From the NCBI GenBank assembly GCA_963575745.1, contig CAUYUJ010000148.1, positions 603,344-667,343 on the forward strand: a stretch of DNA of 64,000 bases, in the 5' to 3' direction. Below the pieces are notes generated by a model, which saw only the letters and a program-made list of their open reading frames with translations, was not told the origin of the DNA and did not search any database. Both the position numbers and the translations under genes were made by a program. The stretch is from Prorocentrum cordatum (Eukaryota > Sar > Dinophyceae > Prorocentrales > Prorocentraceae). This document shows, one piece after another, positions 12,206 through 23,850 of the stretch (positions are counted from its first letter, which is position 1; the number at the start of each line of letters is the position of its first letter).

Positions 12206-14130
12206 TCAAGCAGCGGCAAACAGGGTGGCTTCATGCATTCTCTGCACCTTGAACCGTTTGGGCTGGTCCTTCTGGGTGTAGGCGGCCTTGGCTCGGTAGT
12301 ATTGGATGAGGTCCCCCACGTGCATGCGTGACATCTTGCTCACCAATATGACGAAACCATCGGGGATCTCTTTCGATGGGCTCGGCAAATCTAGTGGCGC
12401 CAGGCCCCCGAAGAGGGCGATCGCGATACGTATGTACAGGCTGCCCAAGTCCTTCTCGCCTGCATTGACCTTCTCCGCGTAGGCTGTGCCCTTCTCCGTG
12501 CTCTGCTCCGTCGCCTCATTCTGTGGAATCAGGTAGGAGTCCCAGTCGGAGCCCGCCGAGTGTCTGGGCATCTGCGTCGTGCTGAGGGCCGCGCGCTGCA
12601 AGGTCGTCACCTCCACGTGTTCTGCCTGCGTTCCGAATCCAGTCCCAGCATTCGCACGACGTCGCACTCCCGCGGCCGTCATCATCCAGTCCGCTGGCTC
12701 CATCATCTTGCGGCCCTGGCCCAGGAACGTGCTCGCGCGCGTGAAGTATGCGTGTATGAAGATCGTATTGGATGAGGCCGCAATGTCCACACGTGTAAGG
12801 TGGATCAGGCTCGGGCCGAAAATCGAACGAAACCGATCGAGTAGGGCACTTTCTCGGTGTCTTTCTTGCCATGGTCCACACATGCCGATTGCAGATGCCT
12901 TGCTCGCAGATGTTGTCGTACACCATGGACACATATTCGTACGAACAGCTAGTGAGTACTCTTTGCGTAGATGATGTGCAGAATCGACTTCTGTGCGTCG
13001 TGCCAACCAGTCGTACAATCTAAGCCTGGCCTGCACCCGTAGACCTGGTAGTGGATGTCGCTGTAGCGCGCGTGCATTGAGTGCCTTCAAAATCGGACGC
13101 TTCGCTCCGCAAGCTGTGCCGTCGTGTAACCCGCACATGCACAAGTACTCCCCCCTGCACTCCTCGCCCTCGTCGTGCAGTGGGACAAGGTCCTGCGGCA
13201 GGGTAGTCACGTTCCGTTGCAGTCGCCGCCCGAGCACTCGGATCGTCTTGATGGTGAGGATGCGATGCGTTGATTCGGTGGGCGCGATGCAATGGTCGAT
13301 CTTGCTGTTAGGGGCGCCGCTGAGACATGTTGGCCCCGCATCCCAACAACTGCTTGCAAGGGTCAGGTTATTCTCCTCGATCGCGTCTCGAACGCGCTGC
13401 GAAACTGCTATTTCCATCCCTGGGTTTTTATCCCAACTATATGATCAGCTCGATAGTACTTGTGCCCAGTGCCGTCTCTTCGGATGCCGAATGTGCAGTT
13501 CAGATCTCCTCCCATAATGTTGAAACATTGATGTCCAAGCTTGTCAGCTGTCTCGGCAAACCATGTCATACTTTTATCGACCGCCTCTTTCGACATTGAC
13601 GGTGCAGTACCCTTGGGCGGCAGGTAAACAGGGAAGGGAAAGACAGTCACCGTACGTGCTCCAATGCGAAACTTAGTCATGGCGATCCGCCCTGCGATGC
13701 TCTTGGACCTTGGTGGGAACAAGGTCTGCTGCATAGTGCCCTTCATCTCCGCGTTGAACATCACCGCCAGGCCGCAGGAGCGGTTTGACCTCCATGACTT
13801 TCTGGACCCGAACTCCACGCAAGTGTGATTCATCAAGTTGACCTGCGTCACGTCCTCGTCCTCCGCACGCTCGGTTCCGTTGAGCAACAGAATATCGGCG
13901 GTCGGCGTAGGAGTCGATATCTCCTCCAGGCGGGTGTGATCATCCCATTCAACATTGTATGCCAAAACTCTCAATGCCATGGCGAAGACGATTCCTGCGG
14001 GCGGAGGGAAGGAAGAGTAGGTACTGCAGGCCAGCCTAGGCCTGCCGCCCCGCATGTTAGTGACCTCCACCCATGGGTTGTACGGTGGTGTGGCAGGTGT
14101 GGTGGGAGCTCCTGCTGTGCTGAGAGCCAT
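12206..14130 (-). pseudogene. Broken EEP-fold (endonuclease/exonuclease/phosphatase) gene
   Basis: Two overlapping minus-strand frames share one fold. The upstream frame (14130-13408) starts Met-Ala-Leu; near residue 52 it has MALRVLAYNVEWDD, then ADILLLN, GLAVMFN and, near residue 207, GGDLNC, the usual order of EEP motifs in AP-endonuclease-like nucleases and in the endonuclease of LINE elements. It stops at 13408. The downstream frame (from 13417) carries the expected later motif NSKIDHCIAP near residue 37, so the domain is split by a shift at an A-run near 13420. Further down, better-looking peptides switch frame again near 13000 and 12800, suggesting more damage. No reverse transcriptase follows. 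It could be a decayed LINE fragment or a decayed cellular EEP gene; sequencing error at the A-run is possible for the first break. Confidence 0.6.
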
Positions 14131-14144
14131 AGCAGCTCCTAGAG

Positions 14145-15005
14145 GAGGAGGAGGGGGATGAGGAGGAGGAGGAGGAGGAGGAGGAGGGCTCTGGTTTAGG
14201 AAAGTTCTCCAAGTTCAGGTCGAAGAGCCTCTTGGGTGGCCGAGGCTCGCCGAAGGCCAGGGAAGCCCCATTCGTTCCTTTTTACTTTTGCTTCCTCAAA
14301 AGAAAGCATCATGACTCCTCAGGGGGGTCTGGGCGGGTGCCGGGGAGGAGAACCGGGAATCGTTTTTCGCCAACAGTCACACACTTCGTGCTCTTCGACC
14401 TCCCAGAACTCCATTCCCGGGCCACATTCTGGAGAACCGGGAACAAAGCCGGGCTCGCTTTTCGCCAACAGTCACACACTTCGTGCTCTTCGACCTCCCA
14501 GAACTCCACTCCCGGGCCACATTCTGGAGAACCGGGAACAAAGCCGGGCTCGCTTTTCGCCAACAGTCACACACTCGTGCTCTTCGACCTCCCAGAAGTG
14601 GATTCCCGGGCCACATTCTGGAGAACCGGGAACAGAGCCGGGCTCGTTTTTCGTCAACGGTCATACACTTCGTGCACTTCGACCTCCCAAAACTCCATTC
14701 CCGGTATACATTTTGAGTGGCCGGAGCCAACTGTAAGCCACTTCGTGCTCTTCGAGTTCCCAGAACTCCATTCCCGGGCCACATTTTGGATGCCCGGAGC
14801 CAACTGTAGGCCACTTCGTGCTCTTCGATTTCCCAGAACTCCATTCCCGGGCCACATTTTGGATGCCCGGAGCCAACTGTAGGCCACTTCGTGCTCTTCA
14901 AGTTCCCAGAACTCCATTCCTGGGCATGATTTTGAATGCCCGGAGCCAACTGTAGGCCACTTCGTGTTCTTCTAGTTCCCAGAACTCCATTCCTGGGCCA
15001 CATTT
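14145..15005 (+). repeat. Two related tandem arrays (~95 and ~73 bp units)
   Basis: After a GGA tract (14145-14190), units of about 95 bases from 14350 contain 'gagaaccgggaacaaagcc' and 'cacacttcgtgctcttcg'. From about 14700 a shorter unit of about 73 bases takes over with 'gcccggagccaactgtagg'. Both share 'cccagaactccattcccggg', so one array probably evolved from the other. Confidence 0.9.
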
Positions 15006-15345
15006 TGAATGCTGAGGCAGGCTGATGCTGCGGCCGAGGCAGGCTGAGGCTGAGGCAGGCTGAGGCTGAGGCCGAGGCTGAAGGCAGACTGAGGCTGAGG
15101 CTGAAGCAGACTGAGGCTGAGGCTGAGGCAGGCTGAGGCTGAGGCTGAAGCAGGCTGATGCTGAGGCAGGCTGAGGCTGAGGCTGAGGCTGATGCAGGCT
15201 GAGGCTGAGGCAGAGGCTGAGGCCGAGGCTGAAGGCAGACTGAGGCTGAGGCTGAAGCAGGCTGAGGCTGAGGCTGAGGCAGGCTGAGGCTGAGGCAGGC
15301 TGAGGCTGAGGCTGAGGCAGGCTGAGGCTGAGGCTGTGACTGCGA
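15005..15345 (+). repeat. (GCTGAG)n hexamer block
   Basis: Near-continuous 'ggctgaggctgaggcag' repeats. The reverse strand reads as Leu/Ser/Gln-rich peptides, an artefact. Confidence 0.93.
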
Positions 15346-15544
15346 CTGCCGTTGCCGCTGCGACTGTCATCGCGAATGCGACTACGACTGCGAGAACAGC
15401 AGAATTCTACAACTGGATTTTCATCTGAATCTTAAGGGGAATGCTTTCAGATATGCTTCTACATATCGCTGTTAGGTTGCTTTGCCGGGATAATTTGACG
15501 ACCCTCCACTGATAACCCGATGCCCGTTTCCTTCGCCCACAGTA

Positions 15545-15700
15545 GAAGTAAACCATCCACCCCCATAGTAACTACCAGGACACGCGAAGTTGTTAAGTAA
15601 ACGCGCCCACAGAAGGAATCGAACAGGGCAGGGCTGTTCAATAAACGCAAAACGCCGATTAGTAAACGCCAATTGTCGGGTCCGGGTGAGTTTTCCTCCC
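15545..15700 (+). repeat. Dispersed repeat, copy 1 (partner at 25290-25430)
   Basis: 'gaatcgaacagggca' and 'acgccaattgtc' with the sequence between them recur at 25290-25430 in the same orientation. On the minus strand both copies read through conserved peptides (LAFT.R.FAF..QPCPVRF), which suggests an old coding segment or simply a well-conserved mobile repeat. Confidence 0.65.
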
Positions 15701-16201
15701 TTGACACAGACCCTATCCCCACCTGGTGGGAGGGTGGGCGGCCTTCAGGAGCTCCTTGGAGGTCTTGGACCGCAGCTCATATGCCTGTCTGGGGCAAGGC
15801 CGAGATCTGGGAGCGCCGAGAGTGGCACATCGGAATCCCGTCCGCACCGTCTCGGTGGTGACTGGCTCTCTCTGTCTCGCTCTCTCTCTCCCTCTCACTG
15901 TCTCTCTGTCTCTCTGTCTCTCTCTCTCTCTCTATATCTGTCTCTCTCTGTCTCGCCTTCGCGCTCTCCCTCACTCTCTCTCTCTTTCTGTATTTTCCCT
16001 TTCTCTGTCAGAAGAATCGAGCATTTCCAGATATGCACATCCTTCTTCTCTCCCTTGGGGCGCGGAACAAGGTGGACTTCTACATGTACATGTGTATGTG
16101 TATTCACACAAATACACACATTACGATGTACGTGTACACATACATATACACGTGTATATGAACATGGAGCTATTTAACCGTAAATGGTGTTGTGCCTCTC
16201 T

Positions 16202-16233
<32 letters not shown>

Positions 16234-16319
16234 CCCTCAAGCAACCTGGTGTCGCGCGTCGCGCTACGCGATGAGCAACGCATATTGCTCTGCCACCCTG
16301 GCCACGGGCACGGTGACTC
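15701..16319. repeat. TC-rich and CA/TA-rich microsatellites
   Basis: Pyrimidine TC/CTCTGT repeats at about 15862-16000 and 16196-16240, and an alternating CA/TA stretch at 16085-16160. The short unique sequence between them shows no gene. Confidence 0.85.
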
Positions 16320-17231
16320 ATCAGCATCATCATCGTCACCATGATCATAATCATCATCAACATCATCAACATCAGTATCATCATCACCGTCATCGTCATC
16401 GTAACCATCATTGTCGTCCTCAGCATCATCATCATCATCTTGTGCGTCATCACCGGCATCATCATCATCGTCGTCATCGCCGTCGTCGTACCAGCATCAG
16501 CATCATCAGCATCGTCATCATCATCACCGTCATCATCAGCCGCATCATCATCAGCATCATCATAAAAATCAGCATGACCGCAGCAGCAGTATCATCATCA
16601 TCAGCAGCATCAGTATCAGCCAACTACCATCATCAGCAGCATCATGATCATCAGCAGCATGACCATCAAAATCAGCATACATATCATCTGACTCGGTAGC
16701 ATCGCCATCGTGATCATTAAAACCAGCAACATCGACATCATCAAAGTCAGCATCATTGCCATTGCCATCAGGATCATCATGACCATCACCATCACAATCA
16801 TCCTACCCCTCAGCATCGTCATCATCATCAGATCAGCATCATCGTCGTCATCATCAGCAGCATCATGACCACCCTCATCCTCCCATCCTCCCCCCCTCAT
16901 CACCAGCATCACCATCGACAGCAGCATCATCAGCAGCATCGTCATCATCAGCAGCATCAGCATCATCACCATCCACCATCATCAGTATCAACAACACTAC
17001 GTTCATTATAGTAAGCATCTATATCATAGCAATCGCCAAACCATAAGAATCAGCATGCTCAGCATCAGCACCAACATCGACGTCCTCAAGCTCATCGTTA
17101 TCATCAACCTCATGCGCAACACAATTAGAAACTGCATCGTCATCGTCATCAACATCATCATCATCATCATCATCCTCATCAACACAACCATCATCATCAT
17201 CATCAACATCATCATCAACATCATCATCATC

Positions 17232-17265
<34 letters not shown>

Positions 17266-17475
17266 TCATGATCATCGTCAGCATCATCGTCATCATCGTC
17301 GTCGACGGCTTTACCGTCACCCCGACGATCATTTTGCTATCATCACCACCAACACCACCGTCACCATCAACACTATGTCACCATCTTCGTCATCACCGTG
17401 CCACCACAGCCACCACCGTCGTCATTACGGTCAACATCCGCATCAGCATCAATACATACATATCAGAGGAAGACT
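16320..17475. repeat. CAT/ATC trinucleotide block 1
   Basis: Over 1.1 kb of imperfect CAT repeats with CAG, CGT and ACC variants. All long frames are Ile, His, Ser or Met runs. Confidence 0.95.
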
Positions 17476-18139
17476 CCCGTACTCCTCCGCCTCCTCCTCC
17501 TCCTCCTCCTCCTCCTCTTTCTCCTGTTCTGCCCCAGTCGCGCCCCATCCCTCCATCGTGGACGCACAAACCCAGGTCAGCGCTGACCGGGGTCAGCCAA
17601 GGCCACGTCCCGACACCAGGCCAGCCACGAAGTGACTCGCAAACCTAGGCCAGCGAAAGGCGAGATGGGGGGAGTTGCCCCCACGCCGCTCCCAAAACCA
17701 GGTCATCATGCCAGAGGGGATCAGAGTGAATTGCCTGACCCCGTCAGCGCATCCCAGACTCCATTCTTTTCTCAGGCGTTATCTGCAGGCGACCTTGACG
17801 CGCGCCATCTCGGCTGCTGGGGGGGTGGGGGGCAGCCCTGATCGGCGAGCTTACTCCGCGCAGCGCTGGGGACTTGAGCCCTGCGCGGTGCCGTAGTTGA
17901 CGCCGCCGCCGCCGTCGCCGCTATCGTGGTCACCTGTATGGTCCTCATGTTTCGTGCTCCATGTCTTCCTCCTCCTTCTCCTCTTCCACCTCCGCCTCCG
18001 CCACCTCTGCCTCCGCACCCTCCCTCCCTCCCTCCCTCTTCCTTCGTTTCATCCACTTCTGCCTCCTTCATCGTCCTCCTCCTTCTCCGCCAGCTCCGCC
18101 TCCACATCCTCCTCTCATACTGCTAGGCTTCTTAAGCCA
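17476..18139. other. TCC tracts and unique sequence, no gene
   Basis: TCC/CTC tracts at 17487-17525 and 17962-18120. The sequence from 17526 to 17961 is GC-rich and unique, with no frame standing out. Confidence 0.55.
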
Positions 18140-18775
18140 CAACCCCTCTTCCGTACCTCCTCTGTCGCTTGGCCCGGCGTTCCGCTTGAGACTTCGTTGC
18201 CACTTACCATCCTGAAACTAACAACTCGAACACCTATACGGATGGTAGGCTTGTCACTTTCAAAATAAGGTTCACGCCTTGAGCGCCGCGTGCATTCGCA
18301 CAATGAGTTTGCAGCAGTTATAACGATGATGGGTCAGTCGATTTCAAACTGCGGCTATCACCTTAGCGCCACGCACGCTCGTCTTTATCAACATGTGTAC
18401 ACATGCAAGGATGCAAATCCGTCCGTGTTCAAAATGGGGCTTCCGCCGGAGAATTCCTCAAACGGTGTTACCACGTGTAACACTGCGTATCAATTACACG
18501 GATGGAGGGCGCCTCCTTTTCAAAACAATGCTCTCGCTGGAGACTCTCGATGGTTTTTATAACGAGACGATCGAACTGTGCTCCCGTTACACGGATGGAT
18601 GGAGGTTCCTTTTCGAAGCGGGCGTGTCGCTTGGCACTTCCTTGACCTTTACCCTCCAATACTGTCGCAGCTCTTACAGCTCGAATAATAGAGGCACCTT
18701 TCAAAAGGAGCTCCCGCCTCAACCGCAGGCCAATAGGACGTTAGTCTTTCACGAGACACGCTTCGCGCATTGAAA
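18140..18775 (+). repeat. Strongly diverged ~110-125 bp tandem array
   Basis: At least four units share 'tacacggatggagg' followed by 'cttttcaaaa' and 'ctc(gc)c(tc)ggag'-like sequence (clear at 18485-18540 and 18585-18640). The core 'acacggatggaggtcgc' also occurs inside the 0.74 kb repeat at 51217 and 58789, linking the two families. Confidence 0.5.
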
Positions 18776-19137
18776 ACAAATGCATGTACGGGATCATGAC
18801 GAAGGACCCCACACGGGATATCACATTGCAGCACCGTTGGTACATGTAGGGTATGCTCTGGTCCGACCCTCCCTACTCATCATAACTCTGCTCTCCTCTT
18901 CCGGCTTGTGTCCTCCTTCCCCTCATTACATTACCCCTCGCGTTGATACTCTCATGAGTGCTATTACGACGAAATTTACGACCGACCTACTTACTGGATA
19001 CCCACTACCGGCTACTGCTGCCCATTCCATGCTACGGCTGCAACTAATTCTGATGTGGCGAATGCCTACTACAATCTACGACGAAATACTTACTTATACG
19101 ACCACCTCGGGTGATAAGAAAATCGGGGGGGGAACCA
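18776..19137. other. Unique sequence, no gene recognised
   Basis: Moderately AT-richer than its surroundings with short 'tacgacgaaat' repeats near 18965 and 19077. It is open for about 120 codons on the plus strand but without recognisable features. Confidence 0.4.
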
Positions 19138-19378
19138 CCGTATCACTCGATCGGTCTCACTATCGATCTCACTATCGGTCCCACTCGATCGATCTCACTC
19201 GATCGTTCTCACAATCGGTCTCACTCGGTCTATTTCATCCGATCGATCTAACAATCGATCTGATTATCGATCTCACATTCGATATCACGATCGATCTCAC
19301 AATCGATCTCAAAATCGATCTCACATTTGGTCTCACTATCGATCTCACTATCAATACCACAATCGATCTCACAATCAA
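19138..19378 (+). repeat. (TCGATCTCAC)-type tandem repeat
   Basis: Units of about 12-13 bases (atcgatctcacaa and variants) run head to tail directly into the second CAT block. Confidence 0.9.
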
Positions 19379-19743
19379 CGTCATCATCATCACCATCATC
19401 GTCGTCACCGTCATCAACATCAACATCATCATCATCAGCATCAGCATCAGCATCATCATCAGCATCATCGGGACACCATCATCGCCATCACCTCATCACC
19501 ATCATCATCAACATCATCATCACCATCATCATCATCGGGACACTATCATTGTCACCATCATCATCATCATCACCATCATCATCATCAACATCATCATCAT
19601 TATCGGGACACAATCATCATCATCGGAACACCACCAACACCATCACCATCAACATCAACATCATCGGGACGCCATCAGCATCATCATCAGCAACATCACC
19701 ATTATCAACATCATAATCATCGGGGCACCATCATCATCGTCAC

Positions 19744-19775
<32 letters not shown>

Positions 19776-19981
19776 CAATCATCATCATCATCGTCATCAT
19801 CATCATCATTCCATCATTCGGACACCATCATCATCATCAACATCAACATCATCACCATCATCATCATCACCGGGCCACCATCATCAAAATCAGCAGCATC
19901 ACCTCATTATCATCCTCATCATCATCATCATCAACATCATCATCATCAGGACACCATCATCGCCATCATCATCACCACCAC

Positions 19982-20021
<40 letters not shown>

Positions 20022-20466
20022 GGGACACCATCATCATCACCATCATCATCAACAGCATCATCAACCTCATCATCATCACCGTGACATTATCATCATCATA
20101 TTCTTCATCATCATCTCTTATCATCATCTCATCATGATCAACATCATCAGGATCATCAACATCATCATCATCGTCACCATCATCGGCACACCATCACCAT
20201 CAGCAACATCAATATCATCAACATCATCATCGTCGGGACACCATCGTCACCACGACCATCACCATCACCATCATCATCATCAACATCATCATCATCATCG
20301 TCGTCATCATCATCATCATCACAATCATCATCATCATCGTCATCATCATCATCATCATTCGGACACCATCATCATCATCAACATCAGCATCATCACCATC
20401 ATCATCATCACCGGGCCACCATCATCAAAATCAGCAGCATCACCTCATTATCATCATCATCATCAC

Positions 20467-20533
<67 letters not shown>

Positions 20534-20588
20534 GGGACACCATCATCACCACCATCACCATCACCATCATCATCGTCAACGTCATTAA

Positions 20589-20626
<38 letters not shown>

Positions 20627-20640
20627 CCATCACCGGGACA
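19379..20640. repeat. CAT/ATC block 2 with internal duplication
   Basis: About 1.26 kb of CAT repeats punctuated by 'cgggacaccatcatc'. A segment of about 170 bases at roughly 19745-19920, including 'accgggccaccatcatc' and 'aaaatcagcagcatcacc', recurs at 20295-20465, so the block has grown by duplication of long segments as well as slippage. Confidence 0.93.
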
Positions 20641-20815
20641 CCCGCGAGACACCGGCGGGACATCGGCGGGACACCGCGCGGCACCGGCCCCCGGAAAGGA
20701 AACAGTTGGTACAGCCGCGCCTCAGCCGGAGGCGGGACACCGGCGGGACACCGCGCGGCACGGGCCCCCGGAGAGGAACCATTTGGTCCAGCCGCGCCTC
20801 AGCCGGAGGAGACTT
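20640..20815 (+). repeat. Two-copy ~77 bp tandem repeat
   Basis: 'gcgggacaccgcgcggcac' through 'cagccgcgcctcagccgg' occurs twice in succession with few changes, straight after the CAT block. Confidence 0.8.
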
Positions 20816-21059
20816 TCTTCTCGCCCGCCCACGCAGCTTCGCCTCGCCCGCACGCACGGCACGCACGAACACGAAACCGAAACTGATTTCCCGGTAGGGG
20901 AGCTCACCGTTCCACTTCGATCTCACCCCCTCACATCCGATACGTACTACGGCTACCTACTACTACCATCTAGTCTCTACCAGAGCTATACAGGTATCCG
21001 CCACCGTGCCTGCACGATGTGGGTTTGTTTGAGTGCTAGGGTTTTCTCACAAGGCTATT
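20816..21059. other. Short unique spacer
   Basis: No repeat or coding signal recognised. Confidence 0.4.
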
Positions 21060-21475
21060 TGAAAAAGAGGCCAAGATGGCGCCAAGACTACCCAAGATGG
21101 TCCTAAGGGGACCCAATATGGCCCCAAGACGGCCGGACGTGCCTCCAAAAAAAAACCTGAAAGGGCGACAAGAGAACGCAAACGGGGTTCGAAGAAACTA
21201 CAGCTGTTAATTCCTCCAATGATTTTTAAACATGGTCGCCCACTCACCTTTTCGGCATCCGTCCGATCAAAACGGCCCAAGGAGCCTGACGGCCCAAGAG
21301 GCTCACAAAATGGTCACACGATGGCTTAAGAAGACCCCGCGATGGCCCAAGAGGGACGCAAGACGGTGCCACGACGGCCCCCCTCCCCCCCTCCCCCCCC
21401 CACACACACACACACAAAAACACACACACACATACACACACACACACACACTCACTCACACACACACAATTGTGC
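21060..21475. repeat. GGCCCCAAGA-type repeat locus 2, then poly-C and (CA)n
   Basis: Degenerate 'ccaagatggc' units at 21060-21370, then a C-run and a CA dinucleotide tract at 21378-21475. Same family as 9170-9740 and 42485-43075. Confidence 0.75.
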
Positions 21476-21803
21476 CGCCATTTCGGTTCCTAGGGCTGAG
21501 TTGCCCCCAACGGCTCACAATGCTCAGGCCCTCAGGTGGGCCCCCAGAAAAGCTCGGACAGACTCCAAGACAGCATCCAATGTCTTAGATACATTAAAGA
21601 TATCCTGGCCCTCGCGGGGGCCGTCTCACTGCCTTCTCGAGGCCCTGCGATTCACGAGATTCGAACTCTCAGGGCTCAGCGGGGCACCAAGAGGGGCTTC
21701 GCCAGACTCCAAGACAGCATCCAAGTTACCAAATAGATGTAAGAAGTCAAGCACCTCTCCGAGCCCCGGTGGGGCCCAGGTGGGAAACCGACTCATGATA
21801 TCG
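21476..21803. repeat. Diverged two-copy segment
   Basis: 'cagactccaagacagcatccaa' occurs near 21557 and again near 21702, about 145 bases apart, each followed by loosely similar sequence. No gene. Confidence 0.45.
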
Positions 21804-22355
21804 TCATGGCCCCCCCTGGGCTCGCGCGCCCCTGCGGCAGGACATGCAGGGTGCCGAATGTGGATTGGACGCACAGGCAAGCTGCGCTCTGATAGCGATC
21901 GCTGGCAGCGCACCGGCTGGGGCCTCAGCGATCGCTGGATAGCGATCTCTGGCAGCGGCGCTCAGTCGCCACGAGTCTTCCTGGTCTTTTTGAGAGCCAT
22001 CTTCCACTTCTGGGCCCGATCTCGTCAACGGGTAAGGACATGCGCCTCCTGAGGCGCGAGCTTGAACCAATGCGTTCGTTCTGGACCAGCGCCCCATGAT
22101 CGGCGCCAGTACCGATCCCGCCAAGTCCACGGGGATCATGTTGTTAGAATGGATGGTGCGTTGGTTCCTCGATGTAACATTGTTGCCCACTGAGGCCAAG
22201 TTCACGCCACAGGTTGCGGCCCGCTCCCTGACGTCGAGGAAGGGGCCACCCTCCAGCACAGTGCTACTGTCGCACCCCCCCCCCAGTGAGAACGGGAACT
22301 CGTTCTTCGCGAACTGACGACCCGCGCCCGTACCCTGGCCCTTCACGTGAAGCAC
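21804..22355 (-). CDS. Doubtful coding fragment, unknown protein
   Basis: A 183-codon minus-strand frame with balanced amino-acid use in its first two thirds (for example NLASVGNNVTSRNQRTIHSN and MIPVDLAGSVLAPIMGRW), unlike the repeat-driven frames around it. The C-terminal third is Ala/Arg-rich and overlaps small AGCGATCGCT repeats near 21895-21945, so coding may end earlier. No family is recognised and there is no leader-like sequence upstream. It may be an exon, a decayed gene or chance. Confidence 0.25.
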   Translation of the reverse strand: MLHVKGQGTGAGRQFAKNEFPFSLGGGCDSSTVLEGGPFLDVRERAATCGVNLASVGNNVTSRNQRTIHSNNMIPVDLAGSVLAPIMGRWSRTNALVQARASGGACPYPLTRSGPEVEDGSQKDQEDSWRLSAAARDRYPAIAEAPAGALPAIAIRAQLACASNPHSAPCMSCRRGARAQGGP

Positions 22356-22439
22356 CGGTCGTGAAAGATATGCAGCGCTTCACCTTCGAAACAAGTAATC
22401 CTGCCCCTGGTGCACGCTTGACTTTCCACGCTTCGCCCC

Positions 22440-23000
22440 TCGTCCCGCTTGGCATGTGCTCCTTCCACCGCTTCGACACGAAAAGTTACACGTGCGCTTC
22501 CCCGCACGCTCGTCCACGCCTGCCATGCTCCCGACGCTCTCCAGGACGGCTCCCTTCGGTGGCCAAGCCCTGCTCCCTGCGCTCGCGCTCCCGAGGCCAC
22601 CATTCATCAACTTCGCCGCGCTCGCGCGCCCGAGGCCGCGGTCCTCCGCAGCGTACGACACGCTCGCGCTCGCGGTGCCACAAATCCCAGAACGCCTCGA
22701 CGCGTACGTTGCGGTCGCGCTCCCGAGGCCACGAGCCCATCCCATGGACGCGCTGGAAAAGCCCCCGCTCGCCGAGAATTCAGCAACTTGCGTGCTCAAG
22801 GGGAAAAAAATGTGGATTCGAGTCCCGCTTTTCGCCAGCCTCATCGTCACCTCCTGAAACTTCGGCCCTGGACCCGAGGCCACGAACCCAATGAAGTAGT
22901 CAGGGATACGCTACCCGAAGCCACGAAACAACTTGCAGGGATACGCGTTCCCGGAGACGCGAACCCTCGTGAATCACAACAGGAGCGCGCTCCCAAAGCC
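22440..23000. repeat. Degenerate 'cgctcccgaggcc' repeats
   Basis: Motifs such as 'gctcgcgctcccgaggcca' and 'cgctcgcgcgcccgaggccg' recur irregularly from about 22575 to 22735, then fade. Frames here are Arg/Ser/Pro-rich. Confidence 0.45.
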
Positions 23001-23639
23001 TAAGTACTACACATGCGCGTAACCAACCACCCAGCAACCAGCCAAAGCCAACTGCCATCCATCGATTTAGAAACAAGGCAAATAAGCTGAGTTGCAGGAC
23101 AACCGACCGACAAGCCAACAAACTAACCAACCGGACAAGCGTAGTCATGCAAACATTCAGAGGGGGCCGGCGGCAGAGGGCGAAGCCCTTCAGATCGGGA
23201 GGGGTGGTAGAGGGGAAAAAGGATGAGCAAGAGGACGAAGAGGAAAAGGAGGAAACAGAGCAAGAGGAGAACGAGGAAGGTTGAAGGCGAGGGGGTGAAG
23301 AAGGAAGAGGCGGCGGGGAGGTGGCACAGAGGAACAGGGCGATGACAATGAGGAAGAGGAGGATGCAGAAGAACAAGTAGATGTCAACGTAGGAAGAGGG
23401 AGAGGCCGAGGGGAGGAAGATGAGGAGCGGCTGGAACGCCTGCCCCGCCGTGTCCCCCGCGAAACGGTGTGCATCAGCGCAGCACTGTGCAGGCTTCCCC
23501 TGGCGCCTCCTCGCCACGCTCCACGCAAACCAGAATCCTCAAACGCCAAGGTCGGCTTCTCGCCCACGCGCGGGGGGTCGCAAGGGGAGAGCGGGGCTGG
23601 AGGGCGGACTCGAGCAATGTCGCTCTGGACGGCCCCTGG
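23001..23639. other. Unique and GA-rich sequence, no gene
   Basis: A purine-rich tract at about 23205-23420 lies within otherwise unremarkable sequence. Confidence 0.45.
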
Positions 23640-23850
23640 ATGCGTACCCATCGGTCGTAAGAAGCAGGTTGAAACATGAAGTAGGAAGGCGTTGAAATAG
23701 ATTGGGTGTCCGCCCCCCCCCCCAAAGAGGACGGAAAAGGTGAAGCCAATCGATCATCGAAGTGGGAAGGCGCTAAAGTAGATTGGAATATGGACATCCA
23801 AAAAATACCTACTCTCAACGACCGATGGGAAACTGTGGGCCGCCAGCTGG
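23640..23850 (+). repeat. Dispersed repeat, copy 1 (partner at 24955-25150)
   Basis: 'acccatcggtcg.aagaag.aggt.gaaacatga' and 'gtagattggaat' followed by an 'aaaa.acctac' motif are shared, in the same order and orientation, with 24955-25150. Confidence 0.6.

Noticed and set aside
21641-21690. tRNA-like 'gagattcgaactctc'
   Set aside because: It resembles a T-arm on the minus strand, but no acceptor stem or anticodon arm could be placed.
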